Assembly (NCBI GenBank): GCA_008360975.2
Contig: VLJF02000046.1
Location: forward strand, 2,728,001-2,792,000
Direction: 5' to 3'
Length of the DNA: 64,000 bases
From: Lichenostomus cassidix
Lineage: Eukaryota > Chordata > Aves > Passeriformes > Meliphagidae
This document shows positions 20,376 through 31,697 of this stretch, piece after piece. How positions within the stretch are numbered: position 1 is the stretch's first letter; each line of letters opens with the position of its first letter. The position numbers and the translations under genes were made by a program. Under the pieces are notes generated by a model, which was not told the DNA's origin, ran no database searches, and was given only the letters and a program-made list of their open reading frames with translations.

Positions 20376-23300
20376 CTACTCCAGAGGCTCCTCCAGCACT
20401 GGCCAGAAGTTCTCATTGCTTGTCCTCATTGTCTTTGGCCTCACAGGGCTGGGCGGGGGCTCCTCGGGATCAGGATCCTCAGGAATGCTGCAGTCAGAGC
20501 TGGATGCTGACAGCACGGCGATCACTAGTGTTTGGAAGATCCAGGGATCCTGAGGACTGATCAGCTTGGATTTCTCCTTCTTCTTCACCTCTTCCCCATC
20601 TCCTTCTCCTCTTCCTCCTCCAGCACACAGAGTTTTGGCTGTGCGTGTCCAGCGCTGGCGCTGAGAGCAGCCCTGGTGCTGTCTGGCCTTTGGAATCTCA
20701 GGATGATCCCTGGAAGGATCCAGTGGGAAAGGTCATCCTGAGCTGGGGGACACTGGATTGTCCCCAAGCCTTTGGCCTTACCTGTCTGGGGACTTTTCTG
20801 ACTTCTTCTTTGTTCCCTTGGTTTCCAACTTTTCTGACTTTTCCGGCTTTTCCTTCATCCTTTGGGATACTGACTTTTCTGACTTTTTTCCCCAATGCAG
20901 TTTCTGACATTCTCAATTTCTCCTTCCTTCCCAATTCTGTTTCCAACTTCTTTTTCCCCAATTCAGTTTCTGATTTTCCCAATTTTTTCTTTCTCCCCAG
21001 TTCAGTTTCCAACTTTTTTTTTCCCAGTTCGGTTTCTGACTTTCCAGACTTCTTCCCCAGCACCGTTTCTGACTTCCTCTCTTTCCGCTTCTTCCCCTGA
21101 GTTTTCTGGTTTTCCAGAGTCTCTTCCTCAGGTTGTTCCTCTACTCCCGATATTCCATAAAGTGCCTCTGGAACCAGGAAAGAGACTCCATGTTGGAGGT
21201 GACATCACTTGTCCCATTTCTTCCCTTTATTTCCACATTTCTTCTCCTTTTCCCACACGTTTCTCTGCTCTTTCCCCATTCCTTTGCTTTCCACCATTTC
21301 CTTCACAATTTTTACCCATTTCTTTGCTTTTTCCCTCATTTCTTTATCCTTTTACTCTCATTCCCCCTTTGCCCTTTCCTCCATTTTTTTTTCTGTTTTC
21401 ATTGCTCCTTGATTTTTCCCCAATTTCTTTCCTTTTTCCCATTTCTTGGCTTTATTATTGCCAGAATTTCCCATTTTCTTCATTCTTTGCTGTTTTCCCT
21501 CTTTTCTTTGATTTTACACAATTTCTTTCCTTTCCCTCCACTTCTTTTCTTTATTAACCCAATTAATTTCCGTTTTCCTTTTTTTTTTTGCTATTTTTCT
21601 CCCTTTCCTTTATTTTCCCCTACTTTTTTGCTTTATTATCACAAAAAATTGCCATTATAGTTTTTCTTGATTTTCCCCCTATTTCTTTCTTTTCCCCCAA
21701 TTCCTTTACTTTATTATGCCAATTAATTCCTGTTTTCCCCCTTTTTTTTTTTATTTCCCTCATTTCTTTGCATTTTCCTCCATCTTTTAAAATTTTACCT
21801 TTTCCATCTCTCCCAATTTTCCTGCCTTTCCCATCTTTCCTGATCTGTGGCCCCAATTCCTGCCTGGGCTGTGGGATCTCCTTGGGGAGGTTCTGGAGGC
21901 TCTGGAGCAGCAGCACCCTTGGAAGTGGTGCCTGGACCATTTCCCTCTGGAACCTGGGGAGGGAACTCCAGATCACCCCAGAATCACCCTGGAATCACCA
22001 TGGTTTTCCCCAAATCCAAGAGATTTCCCTCTCAATTTGCCACATTTTCCTTAATCCACCTTGTTTTTTCCCAAGTCCACCATAGTTTCTCCAAAATCTA
22101 CCACATTTCCCCCAAATCCATGCTGTTTTGTCCTTTATCTACCCCACTTCTCAGAAATCCACCATAGTTTTCCCCAAATCCACCCCATTTTTCCCAAATC
22201 CACCATTTCCCCCAAAATCAACTTGGTTTTTCCCCAAAGCCACCATGTTTTTCCCAAATTCCCCCTTATCCCCAAATCCCTCATATTTTCCCCAAATCCG
22301 CTTGGTTCTTCCTCTAAATCCAACACATTTTCCTTAATATACTGTTTTTCCCCAAATCAACCATTGTCCCTAAATCCACCATGCTGTTCCCCCAAATCCA
22401 CTTGGTTTTTTTTTTCCCAAACCCGCCATGATTTTCCCAAATCCATCTCATTTTCCACAAATCCCTTGTTTCCCCAAACCCACCACATTCTCCCCCAATC
22501 CCCTGTTTTCCCCCAAATCTACCATATCTTCCCCAAATCCCCCATTTTACCCAAATCCACCATATTTTCCCAAAATCCACCATCCCCAAGACCCACCCAG
22601 TGCAGAATTCCAGCCCCCTAAATCCATGGAATCCTGGAGCAGGTTGGGTCAGACCCTGTTCCGGTCCCACCCCGGTGTCCCCCCATTCCCAGAGCCCCAG
22701 GATCACCCCAGACACACTCGGGGAAGATGATGACAGAGCCAGACGAGGTCAGGGCAGCCACAGGGACCTCCCGGGGCACCACCATGTCCAGGAGCTCTGG
22801 GATCTGCAGTGGAGGAGAACAGGGATGGGACCTTCTCCATGGATTGGACCTTCTCCATGGGGATGAGGAACTCAGCATTAGAAGGCCCCAGAGATGGTGG
22901 GATCATCATGCATGAGGAACTCAGCATTGGAGGAGCCCCAAGATAGCTGGAGTTTCCTACCATAGATGAGGGCCTCAGCGATGGAAGACCCCAAATATGA
23001 GAAACCCAACGTTGGAGAAGCCCGAAGAGGACCCCAAAGATGGTGGGACCTCCTTAACATGGATGAGGGAATGTTGGAGGAGCCCAAAGATGGTGGAATC
23101 TCCTCAACATGACCAAGGGACTCGAGGACCCCAAAGATGATGGGACCCCCTTGATTTGGATGAGGAACCCAACATCAAAGGAGTCCAAAGATGGTGGGAT
23201 CTTCTCCCCATGGATGAGGAACTCAGCGCTTCAGAAGCCCAAAGAGGACCTCAAGGATGTTGGGACTTTCTCCATGTGGATGAGGAGGTGGTGAAGGATT

Positions 23301-24730
23301 GCAAAAATGGTGGAATTTCCTCAACATGGCCAAGAGACTTGAGGACCCCAAAGATGGTGGGACCTTCTCCCCATGGATGAGGGAATTTTGAAGGACCACC
23401 CCACTCCCCTCCCCACATCCTCTCAAGCCCCTCACCTTGAACACTCCCTTCTGCAGGTTCTTCTTCCCAGTCACTGCCTCCAAAAAGCTGTGGTAGAACC
23501 TCATCTGGATCTTACGCCGCTCCACCAGCAGGACTCCGATGTCCCTCAGGGTCAGGGCCACGTCCTCACCTGTCCCCAAGCACCGCGACAGGAGGGACAT
23601 GGTGGCCTGGAGGGCACCCTCCACCCTGCGCCGGGGCAGCCCCAGTGCTGTCGCCACAGCAGATTTCTGGAAGGGATCCAGGTTCCCTGTGAGGACATGG
23701 AAAATTGGGGGGTTGGGGTGTCTTGAAAGGGTTTTGGGGTTTTCTCATGGGGTTTTGGGAGTTTTTCAAGGTTTTATGGGGTCTCCTTGTGGTTTTTGGG
23801 GTCTTCTTGGGGGTTTTGGGAGGCTACTTGTGATTTTATGGGATTTTCTCATGCTTTTATGGGGTCTTCTCATGGGTTTTGAGGCCCTCTTGTGGTTTTT
23901 TTGAGTCTTCTCAGGCGTTTTGGGGTCTTCTTCTGGTTTTATGAGGTGTCCTTGTGAGTTTTGGATCTCCTTATGGATTTTTGGGATCTCCCTGTGGTTT
24001 TCTTTTTATTTTCTCATGTATTGTTGCTGTCTCAGCAGGTCCTTTTGGAGTCTGCTCATGTTTTATTTTGGGTGTCCTCATGATTTTTTGGTTTCTCCTC
24101 ACACCTTTCAACCCCAAACCCTAAATTTCCCACCCCATTCCTCAACCCTCCCCCTCCAGCCATGTCCATCCCAAAATCCTCCCCTCTCACCAGGCAGGAA
24201 TTCCCGGTCATCCATCAAATTGTGCCCCTGGACCAAATTCCTGGCTGGGCAAAAAATTGGCCTCCACGTTGTCACCTCCATGTCCCCAAACCGTGCCTGC
24301 CAGGGCACCACAGCCAGGGTACCGAGGGTCGGGATCCGCACCCCCTGCAACTGCAGTTTTTGGGGTTTGGGGATCTGCAGCCCCTGCAAGTGGAATTTTG
24401 GGATTTTGGTAACTGCACCCCATTGAAGCAGAATTTTGGGATTTTGGGATGAGCCAGAGGTGGCCTTGACCCCCGGGAGGGGAGATGGGGGCAAGTCCAA
24501 GGTGACCTTTCTCTGCGGCAGGAGCTGGTCCAGGACAAAGTCAGCCACTGCATCCCAAATTTCCTTCCTCTCTGGGAATTGAGGGAAACTGAGTCAGGAT
24601 CCTGACAGATCCCAGCATTCACAGGGATCCAGGGGGCGCCAGTACCTTCAGGGGTGGTGGCTAAGGCCACCTCTGTCCAACCCCAGAGTTTGACCTTGGT
24701 CTTCCTGGTGGTGGGAGGGCAGAAGCTCAT
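20376..24730 (-). CDS. CCDC81-like gene, eight exons, 479 aa, intact model
   Basis: Exons on the minus strand are 24730-24646, 24571-24507, 24344-24191, 23686-23436, 22803-22718, 21953-21799, 21140-20782 and 20660-20376 (stop 20378-20376). All introns are GT-AG, splice phases agree throughout, and the summed length is 1440 bases, exactly 480 codons. ATG at 24730 has A at -3. Exons 1-4 (residues 1-185) resemble the two N-terminal HU-type domains of CCDC81: EEIWDAV-like RKEIWDAVADFVLDQLL (about 30-46), KGVRIPTLGTL (50-60), PIFCPARNLV, and in the second domain TLRDIGVLLVERRKIQMRFY. CCDC81 in mammals is a cilium/centrosome-linked protein; CCDC81-like copies are multiplied in passerines. Exon 7 encodes a Lys/Glu-rich repeat (SETELGKKKLETELGRK units). 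The exon 7 acceptor is weak and the exon 8 acceptor is one of several in-phase choices. Confidence 0.8.
20833..21072 (-). repeat. Coding 66-bp tandem repeat in exon 7 of the CCDC81-like gene
   Basis: Two 22-residue units beginning SETELGKKKLETELGRK lie in tandem, flanked by partial units SETVLGKKSGK and SETALGKKV. At the DNA level this is a 66-base repeat (33-base half-unit) that keeps the reading frame. It would form a highly charged, probably helical segment. Confidence 0.75.
21200..21780. repeat. Intron 6: pyrimidine-rich TTTCCCATTTCTTTG repeats
   Basis: The plus strand is almost entirely T and C, with recurring CATTTCTTTGCTTTTCCC and CCAATTTCTTTCCTTTTCCC words about 40-80 bases apart. 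The intron is therefore a degenerate minisatellite. Confidence 0.7.
22030..22595. repeat. Intron 5 minisatellite (CCCCAAATCCACCATNTTT)n
   Basis: About twenty-five diverged copies, with a step near 20-22 bases, read TTTTCCCCAAATCCACCATG. They fill most of the intron between exons 5 and 6. Confidence 0.85.
22830..23395. repeat. Intron 4 minisatellite (GATGAGGAACTCAG..CCCCAAAGATGGTGGGACC)n
   Basis: Repeated units read ATGGATGAGGAACTCAGC, AGGAGCCCAAAGATGGTGGGA and CTTCTCCATG, with a step of about 50-60 bases, and fill the intron between exons 4 and 5. Confidence 0.8.
23705..24105. repeat. Intron 3 minisatellite (GGGGTTTTCTCATGGGGTTTT)n
   Basis: Units of about 20-25 bases, of the type TTTTGGGGTCTTCTCATGGG, fill the intron between exons 3 and 4. 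The composition is rich in G and T on the plus strand. Confidence 0.8.
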
Positions 24731-24894
24731 TCTGCACTCCCTCGGGATTTGGGATTGGGATGTGGAATCGGGATGTGGAGTCTGGGATGTCCCACCACCA
24801 GACCGGCTCTTATTGTGTCCCCAGGACACTCTGTGACACCACTGGTGGTTGCAGTGGTGGCACTGTGACCTCAATGGGACCTCTGTGATGTCAT

Positions 24895-25440
24895 GGTGAC
24901 ACCATAGGGACAGAGGCTGGGATATGGGGATGGGGGAGGAGGGGGGATGGGGGATGGAATATGGAATGGGGGACATGGAATGGGGACATGGGGGGCTGTG
25001 GGATGGGGGTTGTGGGGAGGGACATGGGGTGTGTGGGACAAATGAAATGGGACATGGAATTGAGGACAGCGGATGGGGGATATGAGGGATCTGGGATGGG
25101 AAACATGGAATTGGGACAGGGGGATATGGCAGGTGGGAGATGGAGGATGTGGGATGTGGAACAAGAGGGACACAGGGGAACAGACATGGAAGGGGGATGT
25201 GGGATGGGGGCATGGAATGGCAGACAAGGGGCATGTGGGAGATACGACAGGGAATGGGGAACATGGGGGATATGGGGGACATGGAATGGAGGAATGGGAT
25301 GAGGGACATGGGTGACTTGGGGGATGTGGGAGATGAAATGTTGGACATGGAGTGGGGACTTGGGGTCTTGTGGGATGGATGACAAGGGACACATGGGGGA
25401 CATGGGGAACATGGGAAAAATGGGATCCATGGAAAGTGGA
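24895..25440. repeat. G-rich minisatellite (GGGGACATGGAATGG)n
   Basis: Several dozen diverged words GGGGGACATGGAATGGGGGATATGGG lie 170 bases upstream of the CCDC81-like start. The long minus-strand frame through it (24272-25501) is only the repeat read in translation. The truncated end of a matching array is visible at 44853-44908, right after the N gap. Confidence 0.9.
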
Positions 25441-25444
25441 CATG

Positions 25445-26672
25445 TGTCATGGTTTGACCCTGGCCAAATGCCAGGCACCCATGACATCTACTCACTTGCA
25501 CTCCCCTGCCACAGCTGGGCAGAGGAGAGAAAAAAAGTTAATACACACAGGGCTCATGAGTTGAGATAAGGAATGGGAGATGCTCCAGTCCTCTTGAAGA
25601 ACAGGCTCCTCTTGAAGTTAAAAAGTGAAATTTATTCCTAACAAACTCAGAGGGAAGACAATGAGAAGCAAAAAAACCCCTCAAATACACTGTTTCCCTG
25701 CTCACCCCCTCCCTCCTTCCCACCAGCAGCACAGGGGGACAGAGTATGGGGGTTTGGTCAGTTCATCACTGAGATCTTCTTCCACTGCTCAGGGAGAGAA
25801 GTTTTTTCCTCTGTGTAGCCATGGGGTTCCTCCCACAGGAGGCAGTTCTCTGTGAACTCCTCCACAAGCAGCAGCCCACCTGAACCTGCTGCAACATGAG
25901 CTCCTCCCACGGGCAGACAGTCCTCCCAAAACTGCTGTAGCGTGGCTCCCTCCTCCACGGGGTGCAGCCCTCCGAGGCCAGGCTGTTCCATCTCGGGAGC
26001 AAAGCCTCTCTCTCCACTGGGACTCCCACTGGATCACAGCCTCCTCCAGGCATCCACCCACTCTGGTGTGGGCACCTCCCCACGGGCTGTGGGTGGATCT
26101 CTGCATTCCCATGGACTCCATGGGTTGCAGGGGGACAACCTGCTCCACCGTGGTCGTCACCAAAGCTAGCAGAGGGTTTTCAGCTCTGGTGCCTGGAGCA
26201 CCTCCTCCCTTACCTTCTCCACTGACCTTGGTGTCTCCATGTTGTTTTTCCCTCACATATTCTCACCTCCTCCTCTTTCTCAGGCTAAAAAGAAGTGTGT
26301 GCTCACAGTGTTTTTGATTTCCTCTTAAATATGTTATCACAGAGGCATAACTAACATCTCTAATTGGCCCAGCCTTGGCCAGCAGCATGTCCATCATCTT
26401 CAGAGCCATCAGAGATTGGCTTTGCTGGACATGGTGAAAACTTCCACAACCTTCACACAGAACACACAGGAGCCATTTTTGTGCCTCTCCCCACCCACTA
26501 GCAAAAACTGGGCTAAGCAAAACCAACTCATGAACACAGGGGTGCTTTCCTCCCAACCCTTCAGCCACTTCTTCACGCTGACCACAACAGAATTTGTAGG
26601 GTTTAAATTTCCCCTGGATGCTAAAGATACCTTGCTGATGTTCTGGGCTAAGCAAAACCAACATACCCCACA
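25445..26672 (-). mobile_element. Avian-type 1.2 kb LTR, minus (B1 left)
   Basis: Read on the minus strand it runs from TGTGGGGTATGTTGG to GGTCAAACCATGACA, with a poly(A) signal AATAAA (plus TTTATT near 25630), a GTGAGAATATGTGAGG body and repeated TGGAG/GAACTGC hexamer words. It is homologous to the plus-oriented LTR at 26848-27940, so the two stand head to head. An 18-base word GCTAAGCAAAACCAAC appears twice, at 26511 and 26647, which suggests a small internal duplication near its start. Repeat-family name unknown. Confidence 0.65.
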
Positions 26673-26847
26673 GTGTCACAATGGTCTCAGTGATTTGATG
26701 AGGCCCTATAGTGTCACAATGGACTCCACAATTCAGTGGGGACCTGTAGTGTCACAATGGTCTCCTTGGTTCCATGAGGCTTTGCAATGTCACATTTGCC
26801 CCTTGGATCCATGCAGCCCCCAGTGTCACAACAGCCCCTTGGTACCA
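26673..26847 (+). repeat. 38-bp satellite between head-to-head LTRs (B1)
   Basis: Four to five units of the TGTCACAATGGTCTC satellite lie exactly between the two LTRs. The same arrangement recurs at 46135-46345. Confidence 0.85.
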
Positions 26848-27940
26848 TGGCCTGGTTTTTGGTGGCAGGGTGGCCATAGAGGTGGCTTCTGTGAGAAGCT
26901 GCTGGAAGCTTCCACCATGTTGGGCAGAACCAATCCCTGGTGGCTCCAAAGGTGGACATGCCACTGGCCAAGGCTGGGCAAATTAAAATGGTGGTAATGC
27001 CTCTGTGATAACAGATTTAAGGAGAAAGAAAGAACCAAGAAGTTGTGGCACAGTTGTAATTGCAACCAGAGAAGAGAGGAGTGAGAACATGTGAGGAGAA
27101 CAGCTCTGCAGACACCAAGGTCAGTGAAGGGGGAGGGGAGGAGCTGCTCCAGGCACTGGATCTGGAATTCCTCTGCAGCCCTTGGTGAAGACCATGGTGA
27201 AGCAGCAGTGCCCCTGCAGCTCCTGGAGATCCATGGGGATGCAGAGATCCACCTGCAGCCCCTGGAGATCCATGGGGATGCAGAGATCCACCTGCAGCCC
27301 ATGGAGGAGGAGCCCAGGCCAGAGCAGGGGGATGCCTGGGAGGAGGCTGTGACCCCTGCAGAGAGGGGCTCTGCTGCCCAGCTGGAGCAGCCTGTCCTTG
27401 AAGGACTGACCCCGTAGGAGAGTGACCCACGCTGCAGCAGCTTTGGGGGACTGTTGCCCGTGGCATGGACTCACATTGCAGCAGTTCACAGGGAGCTGCT
27501 GCTGGTGAGATGAACTCACATTGGAGAAGTTCCTGGAGAACTCTCCTGTGGGAGGAACCCCACAGTGCAGCAGGGGAACAACTCCTCTCCCTGAGCAGTG
27601 GGAGAAATCTCAGATGATGAACTGACCAGAACTGACCATTCCTGTCTCCCTGCTCTGCTGGGGGAGGAGATAGAGCTGGGCAGGAGGGAGAGGTGGGGGA
27701 AAGACACTTTTAAGGTTTTATTTTACTTTTCCTGTTCTGATTTTGTCAGCAATAATTCAATTAATATCTCTAATTGGAGCCTGTTTTTCCCATGACCAAA
27801 ATTGATGAGGGATCTCTCCCTGTCCTTATCTCAACTCATGAACCCCTCGTTCTATTTCCTCTCCCCTGTGCAGCTGCAGAGGGGAGTGAGAGAGAGGCTT
27901 TGATGGGTGCCTGGCATCCAGCCAGCATCAACCCACTACA
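26848..27940 (+). mobile_element. Avian-type 1.1 kb LTR, plus (B1 right)
   Basis: It starts TGGCCTGGTTTTTGGTGGCAGGGTGG and ends CATCAACCCACTACA. The 5' third has GAGAAGCTGCTGGAAGCTTCC and GCCACTGGCCAAGGCTGGGC, the middle a 39-base coding-like repeat (CTGGAGATCCATGGGGATGC..., two copies at 27222-27300), and the end CTCTCCCTGTCCTTATCTCAACTCATGA. The open frame 27091-27417 lies wholly inside and is not treated as a gene. Confidence 0.7.
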
Positions 27941-29600
27941 CCCTGTATCTTGTACACGCCATGTATACCTGAAAAATGTTTTGAAGAGAAAAACACATTT
28001 ATTTTTGAAGATAAAAACATCTTTATTATGGCTTTCAATCTTTGTAAGGCAACATGGGGTGGTTTTGTTACTTCAGGCTTCAGACCCATTAATTGCAGTC
28101 TAATTGAAGATGTGTTTCATGGCATGGAATAGAAGAATCTACCACAGAGAAATATGTGTCATGGTTTAAAATTAATCCTATTTGGTCTATGACTTGTGGT
28201 CCTTATAAACCCACTGTCCAAGGGCTGGGTTTGCAAGCTGGAGTGTGAAGCACAGGAAGTTTCTCTGGATAATGCTGCACCCCCATCTCTCCAGATGCAG
28301 AAATGGGCCAGAATCCAGCATTTTGAGTGTGATTTTGGGCTCCTGGCCTTGCTCCAAAGGAGAGACAGGATTTTGCCTGCTGTGTCTGCCTGGAGCAGAC
28401 AGAACAGGTGGGAAGTGTTTGCAGAGCCCCTGGGAGGGAATATTGGGGTTCCTGTCAGCAGGATCCTTGTGCAGCTCAGGCTGGGTGGGCAGCAGTTCCA
28501 TCTGCAGCTTCCATGTGCTGCTCCAGCTGCTGCTGCTGGGGACTCTGAGGGAAGAGGCCATGGGAGGGATGGAAATGTTGCATGGACAACACCATGTCAA
28601 TCCTTGCAAAAAGCCTTTCCAGTTTTCCCTTGGATCTGAGATTCCAGGGCCCACAGCTGGGCTTCAGAGTTCTACTGATTTTTATTTTTCAGGTTTTTGA
28701 GCAGAGCTCTGAATTGGGCATCTCTTGTCATTTTTGCTGCTCTCCTGACCTGAAAAAGGATCTGTGCTCCTGTGAGCCACATCCTGAAGGGTGGTTGGCA
28801 ACCATGGAATCCTCTGGGAAAGCACTTGATTGACTTGAGTGCCCTGGCTGGAAAGCTCAGCCTGAGGAAAGAACTGTTCCAGCTGCCTCTGTGTGTGTCC
28901 AGTTCCTCACAGCTGAGTCCCTGAACACACAGGCTGGTTTTTAGGGGTTTATCTTCCCCTCCTGTTTGCTTGGCGATGGTTTTGGGGCCCTTTAGAGCAA
29001 CATCTGACCAGCTCCTGCCCCATCCTGTTTTATTCTCTCTTCTTTGGAGTTGACCTGCTGGGTTTGACATGGGAATTGGTGGTGTCTCCCCATTCTTCCC
29101 TCCACCATCAACTGTAACTTGTATTAAACAGTGAAAACTGCCTCGTTTATCTGGTGGGGAGGACATGAGTGGGGAAAGTTAACAGGATTTGTTTTCATGG
29201 GCCTTGTGACAGTAAAGAAAAATGAGGTTTGTCATTTTGGTGTGATGCTGTGTATTGGGATTTGTGGGATTATTTTGTGTTGTTGTTGTTACTATTTATT
29301 AGTATTACTTATTAGTATTATAGTTCTAAATCTTACATTATTAATAGTGACTGGATGTCTGTCAGAGGCTAAAATAGTTCATGCCTCAAACATCGTTATA
29401 AAGTTTTTCTCATTATAACAAAAAGTGTATAAAGAAGCTATAATCAAAGAAGCCTCCCTGAAGATACCTGACTGGGACTTTGGATTGAGAGTCAAACTGC
29501 TGAGATTAGATAAAGGGAAACCTATTGTTCATTTATCTCAGGCTGAGGGAAAGGAATGCATCCACAAAGGCCAAAGCCACCAGCTGCTCTGAGAATCATC
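27941..29600. other. No supported gene; block B1 tail
   Basis: Sequence 28150-28395 is repeated at 47822-48067, where it is cut by a retroelement. The rest is single copy in this window. A hydrophobic frame at 29190-29340 (LCIGICGIILCCCCYYLLVL) could be a retroviral membrane anchor, but nothing else supports this. Confidence 0.4.
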
Positions 29601-29679
29601 CCTGGCTGAGTTTGGGGTCGGGGCAGAGCACAGCTCACAGGTTTGCACAGACTTTCCCCCCCACCTGAGGAGGGGAGGA

Positions 29680-30240
29680 GGAGGTTTGGGGTGTGTGGTG
29701 TAACCTCTGGTCAGAGGCAATGAACACCCATCCATCCTCTGTTACACAAACTGCCCAGCTGTGGAACCCCCAACCCCACAGACCACATCCACAGGACTTT
29801 CATGTGAGAGGAGCTGAGGGGGAGTCACAATCCATCAAAGACCCCCAAATGCTAGGCCTTGCACCACAGGAGTGCAGGTGATGCAAGCAGAGTCTGCTGC
29901 TAGAGACTGTCCCCTCCCCTGGGGGGACATGCCTGGCCATTGCCCCTGGCCTGAGTGTATATTAACCCATGGCATTCTGTGCTTTTGGGGGGACCATCAT
30001 CAGCAAGAAGACCAGCTGGAGAGGATCAATGCAACATTGTTGGGATCCACAGATGGTGATATTTTCTTTATTCTGTCTCTGTCACCTTCTTTCTGTCCCC
30101 CCCACCTCTTTTCCTACTTTTCCTTTTCTCTCTTTTCCTCTCTCTCTCTCATATTTACTATCAAATAAAACCCATACTATTGACTGGCATATGGTCTTGT
30201 TTGCACCTTAATTCAGGCAGAGGTATTTCCAAAGAACCTT
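29680..30240 (+). mobile_element. Possible LTR (plus)
   Basis: The region has a GTATATTAACCC TATA-like box near 29957, a long pyrimidine run, AATAAA near 30165 and TTGACTGGCATATGGTCTTGTTTGCACC after it, which is LTR-like ordering. Boundaries are not resolved. Confidence 0.35.
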
Positions 30241-30249
30241 AATAACTGG

Positions 30250-31090
30250 ATCTTAACAGGGTCTCGTGAAACTAAGAGAACCCTAGTGACACTGCATGGC
30301 ACCATAGAGCTAAGGGGCCATTGTGAGACTGTGAGGCTAAATGGAGCCAAAGAGTTAATTCTGACACAGCCAGGCCTTACATAACCAAGGGGACATTGTT
30401 ATACTGCAGGGACTTGTGGAACTTGGGGAACAATTGTGACACTGTGGTGCCTCAGGGAACCAATGGGCCATTATGATCCTGTGGGGCCTCATGTACCTCA
30501 GAGGCCACTGTGACACAGCAAGGCATTGTGAAACTAAGGGGACACCTGTGACACCACGGGGCACATGGAATCAAGAAGACCATTGTGACACAGCAGGATC
30601 CTGTGTAACCATGGCTCCATTGTAACACTGTGCAACCAACGAGTCCATTGTGGTTCTCTGGGGCCTCATGGAATCAAGAAGAGCATTGTGACACTGTGTG
30701 ACCTTCTGGACAAAAGGAGTCAATTGTGACACTGTGGGACCTCATGTAAAGATGGGGCCATTGTGACATTTGAGGGCTCCATGGAACAGAGGGGCAAATG
30801 TTACTCTGTGGGGCCTCGTGGAACCATGGAGATCACTGTGACACTGCAGGACCTCATAAAACCAAAGGGTCATTGCTACACTGTGGGGACTCTTGGAATG
30901 AAGGAAACTATTTTGACACTGTGGTGCCCAATCTGACCAATTGGCCATTTTGGCCTTATGGAACCAATGAGACCATTGCTGCACTGTGAGACCTCAGGGA
31001 ACCAAGGGGCCTTTGTGACATTCTGGAGCCTCATGGAATCCTGGAGACCATTGTGACCCTCTAGAGCCTCATGGAACCATGTTGACAGCA
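30250..31090 (-). repeat. 38-bp satellite array (minus orientation)
   Basis: About twenty units read GGGGCCTCATGGAACCAAGGAGACCATTGTGACACTGTG, the reverse complement of the satellite elsewhere. It mirrors the array at 62695-63400. Confidence 0.9.
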
Positions 31091-31094
31091 GGTT

Positions 31095-31697
31095 GGCTGC
31101 AAGTCTGAATCTGCTGGAGGGTAGGGAGGGCTCTGCAGAGGGACCTGGACAGGCTGGATCCAGGGGCCAAATCCAACAATGTGAGTTTTAACCACACCAA
31201 GTGCCAGGTCCTGCACTTTGGCCACAACAACCCCTGCAGTGCTACAGGCTAGGGACAGAGTGGCTGGACAGTGGCCAGGCAGAAAGGGACCTGGGGGCAC
31301 TGATGGACAGCAGGCTGGACATGAGCCAGCAGTGTGCCCAGGTGGCCAAGGAGGCCAATGGCACCTGGCCTGGATCAGGAATGGTGTGGCCAGCAGGAGC
31401 AGGGCAGTGATTCTTCCCTTGTACTCGGCACTGGTGAGGCCTCACCTCGATTGCTGTGTCCAGTTCTGGGCCCCAGTTTAGGAAGGACATTGAGGGGCTG
31501 GAGCGTGTCCAGAGAAGGGCAACAAGGCTGGGGAAGGGTCTGGAACACAAGTGCTGTGAGGAGTGGCTGAGTTTGGAGCTGGGGTTGTTTATCCTGGAGA
31601 AGAGGAGGCTCAGGGCAGACAAGGTGCTGTTAGGTCACAGTTTGGACTTGATGATCTCAAAGGTCTTTTCCAACCTCACTGATTCTGTGATTCTCTG
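31095..31697 (+). mobile_element. CR1 LINE 3' end (plus)
   Basis: Typical CR1 wording runs from GGAGGGCTCTGCAGAGGGACCTGGACAGGCTGGATCC to TTGATGATCTCAAAGGTCTTTTCCAACCTCACTGATTCTGTGATTCT. The terminal ATTCTGTGATTCT is the 8-bp-repeat end of an intact CR1 3' terminus. An inverted copy is at 62085-62690. Confidence 0.95.

Noticed and set aside
24872..25501. Minus-strand frame of 409 codons through the GGGACATGG array
   Set aside because: It is the array read in translation (H/S/P/M-rich) joined to intron sequence of the CCDC81-like gene. The real exons use only short parts of it.
29190..29340. Hydrophobic frame as a possible env anchor
   Set aside because: A single hydrophobic run, AT-rich, without any neighbouring retroviral signal that can be read.
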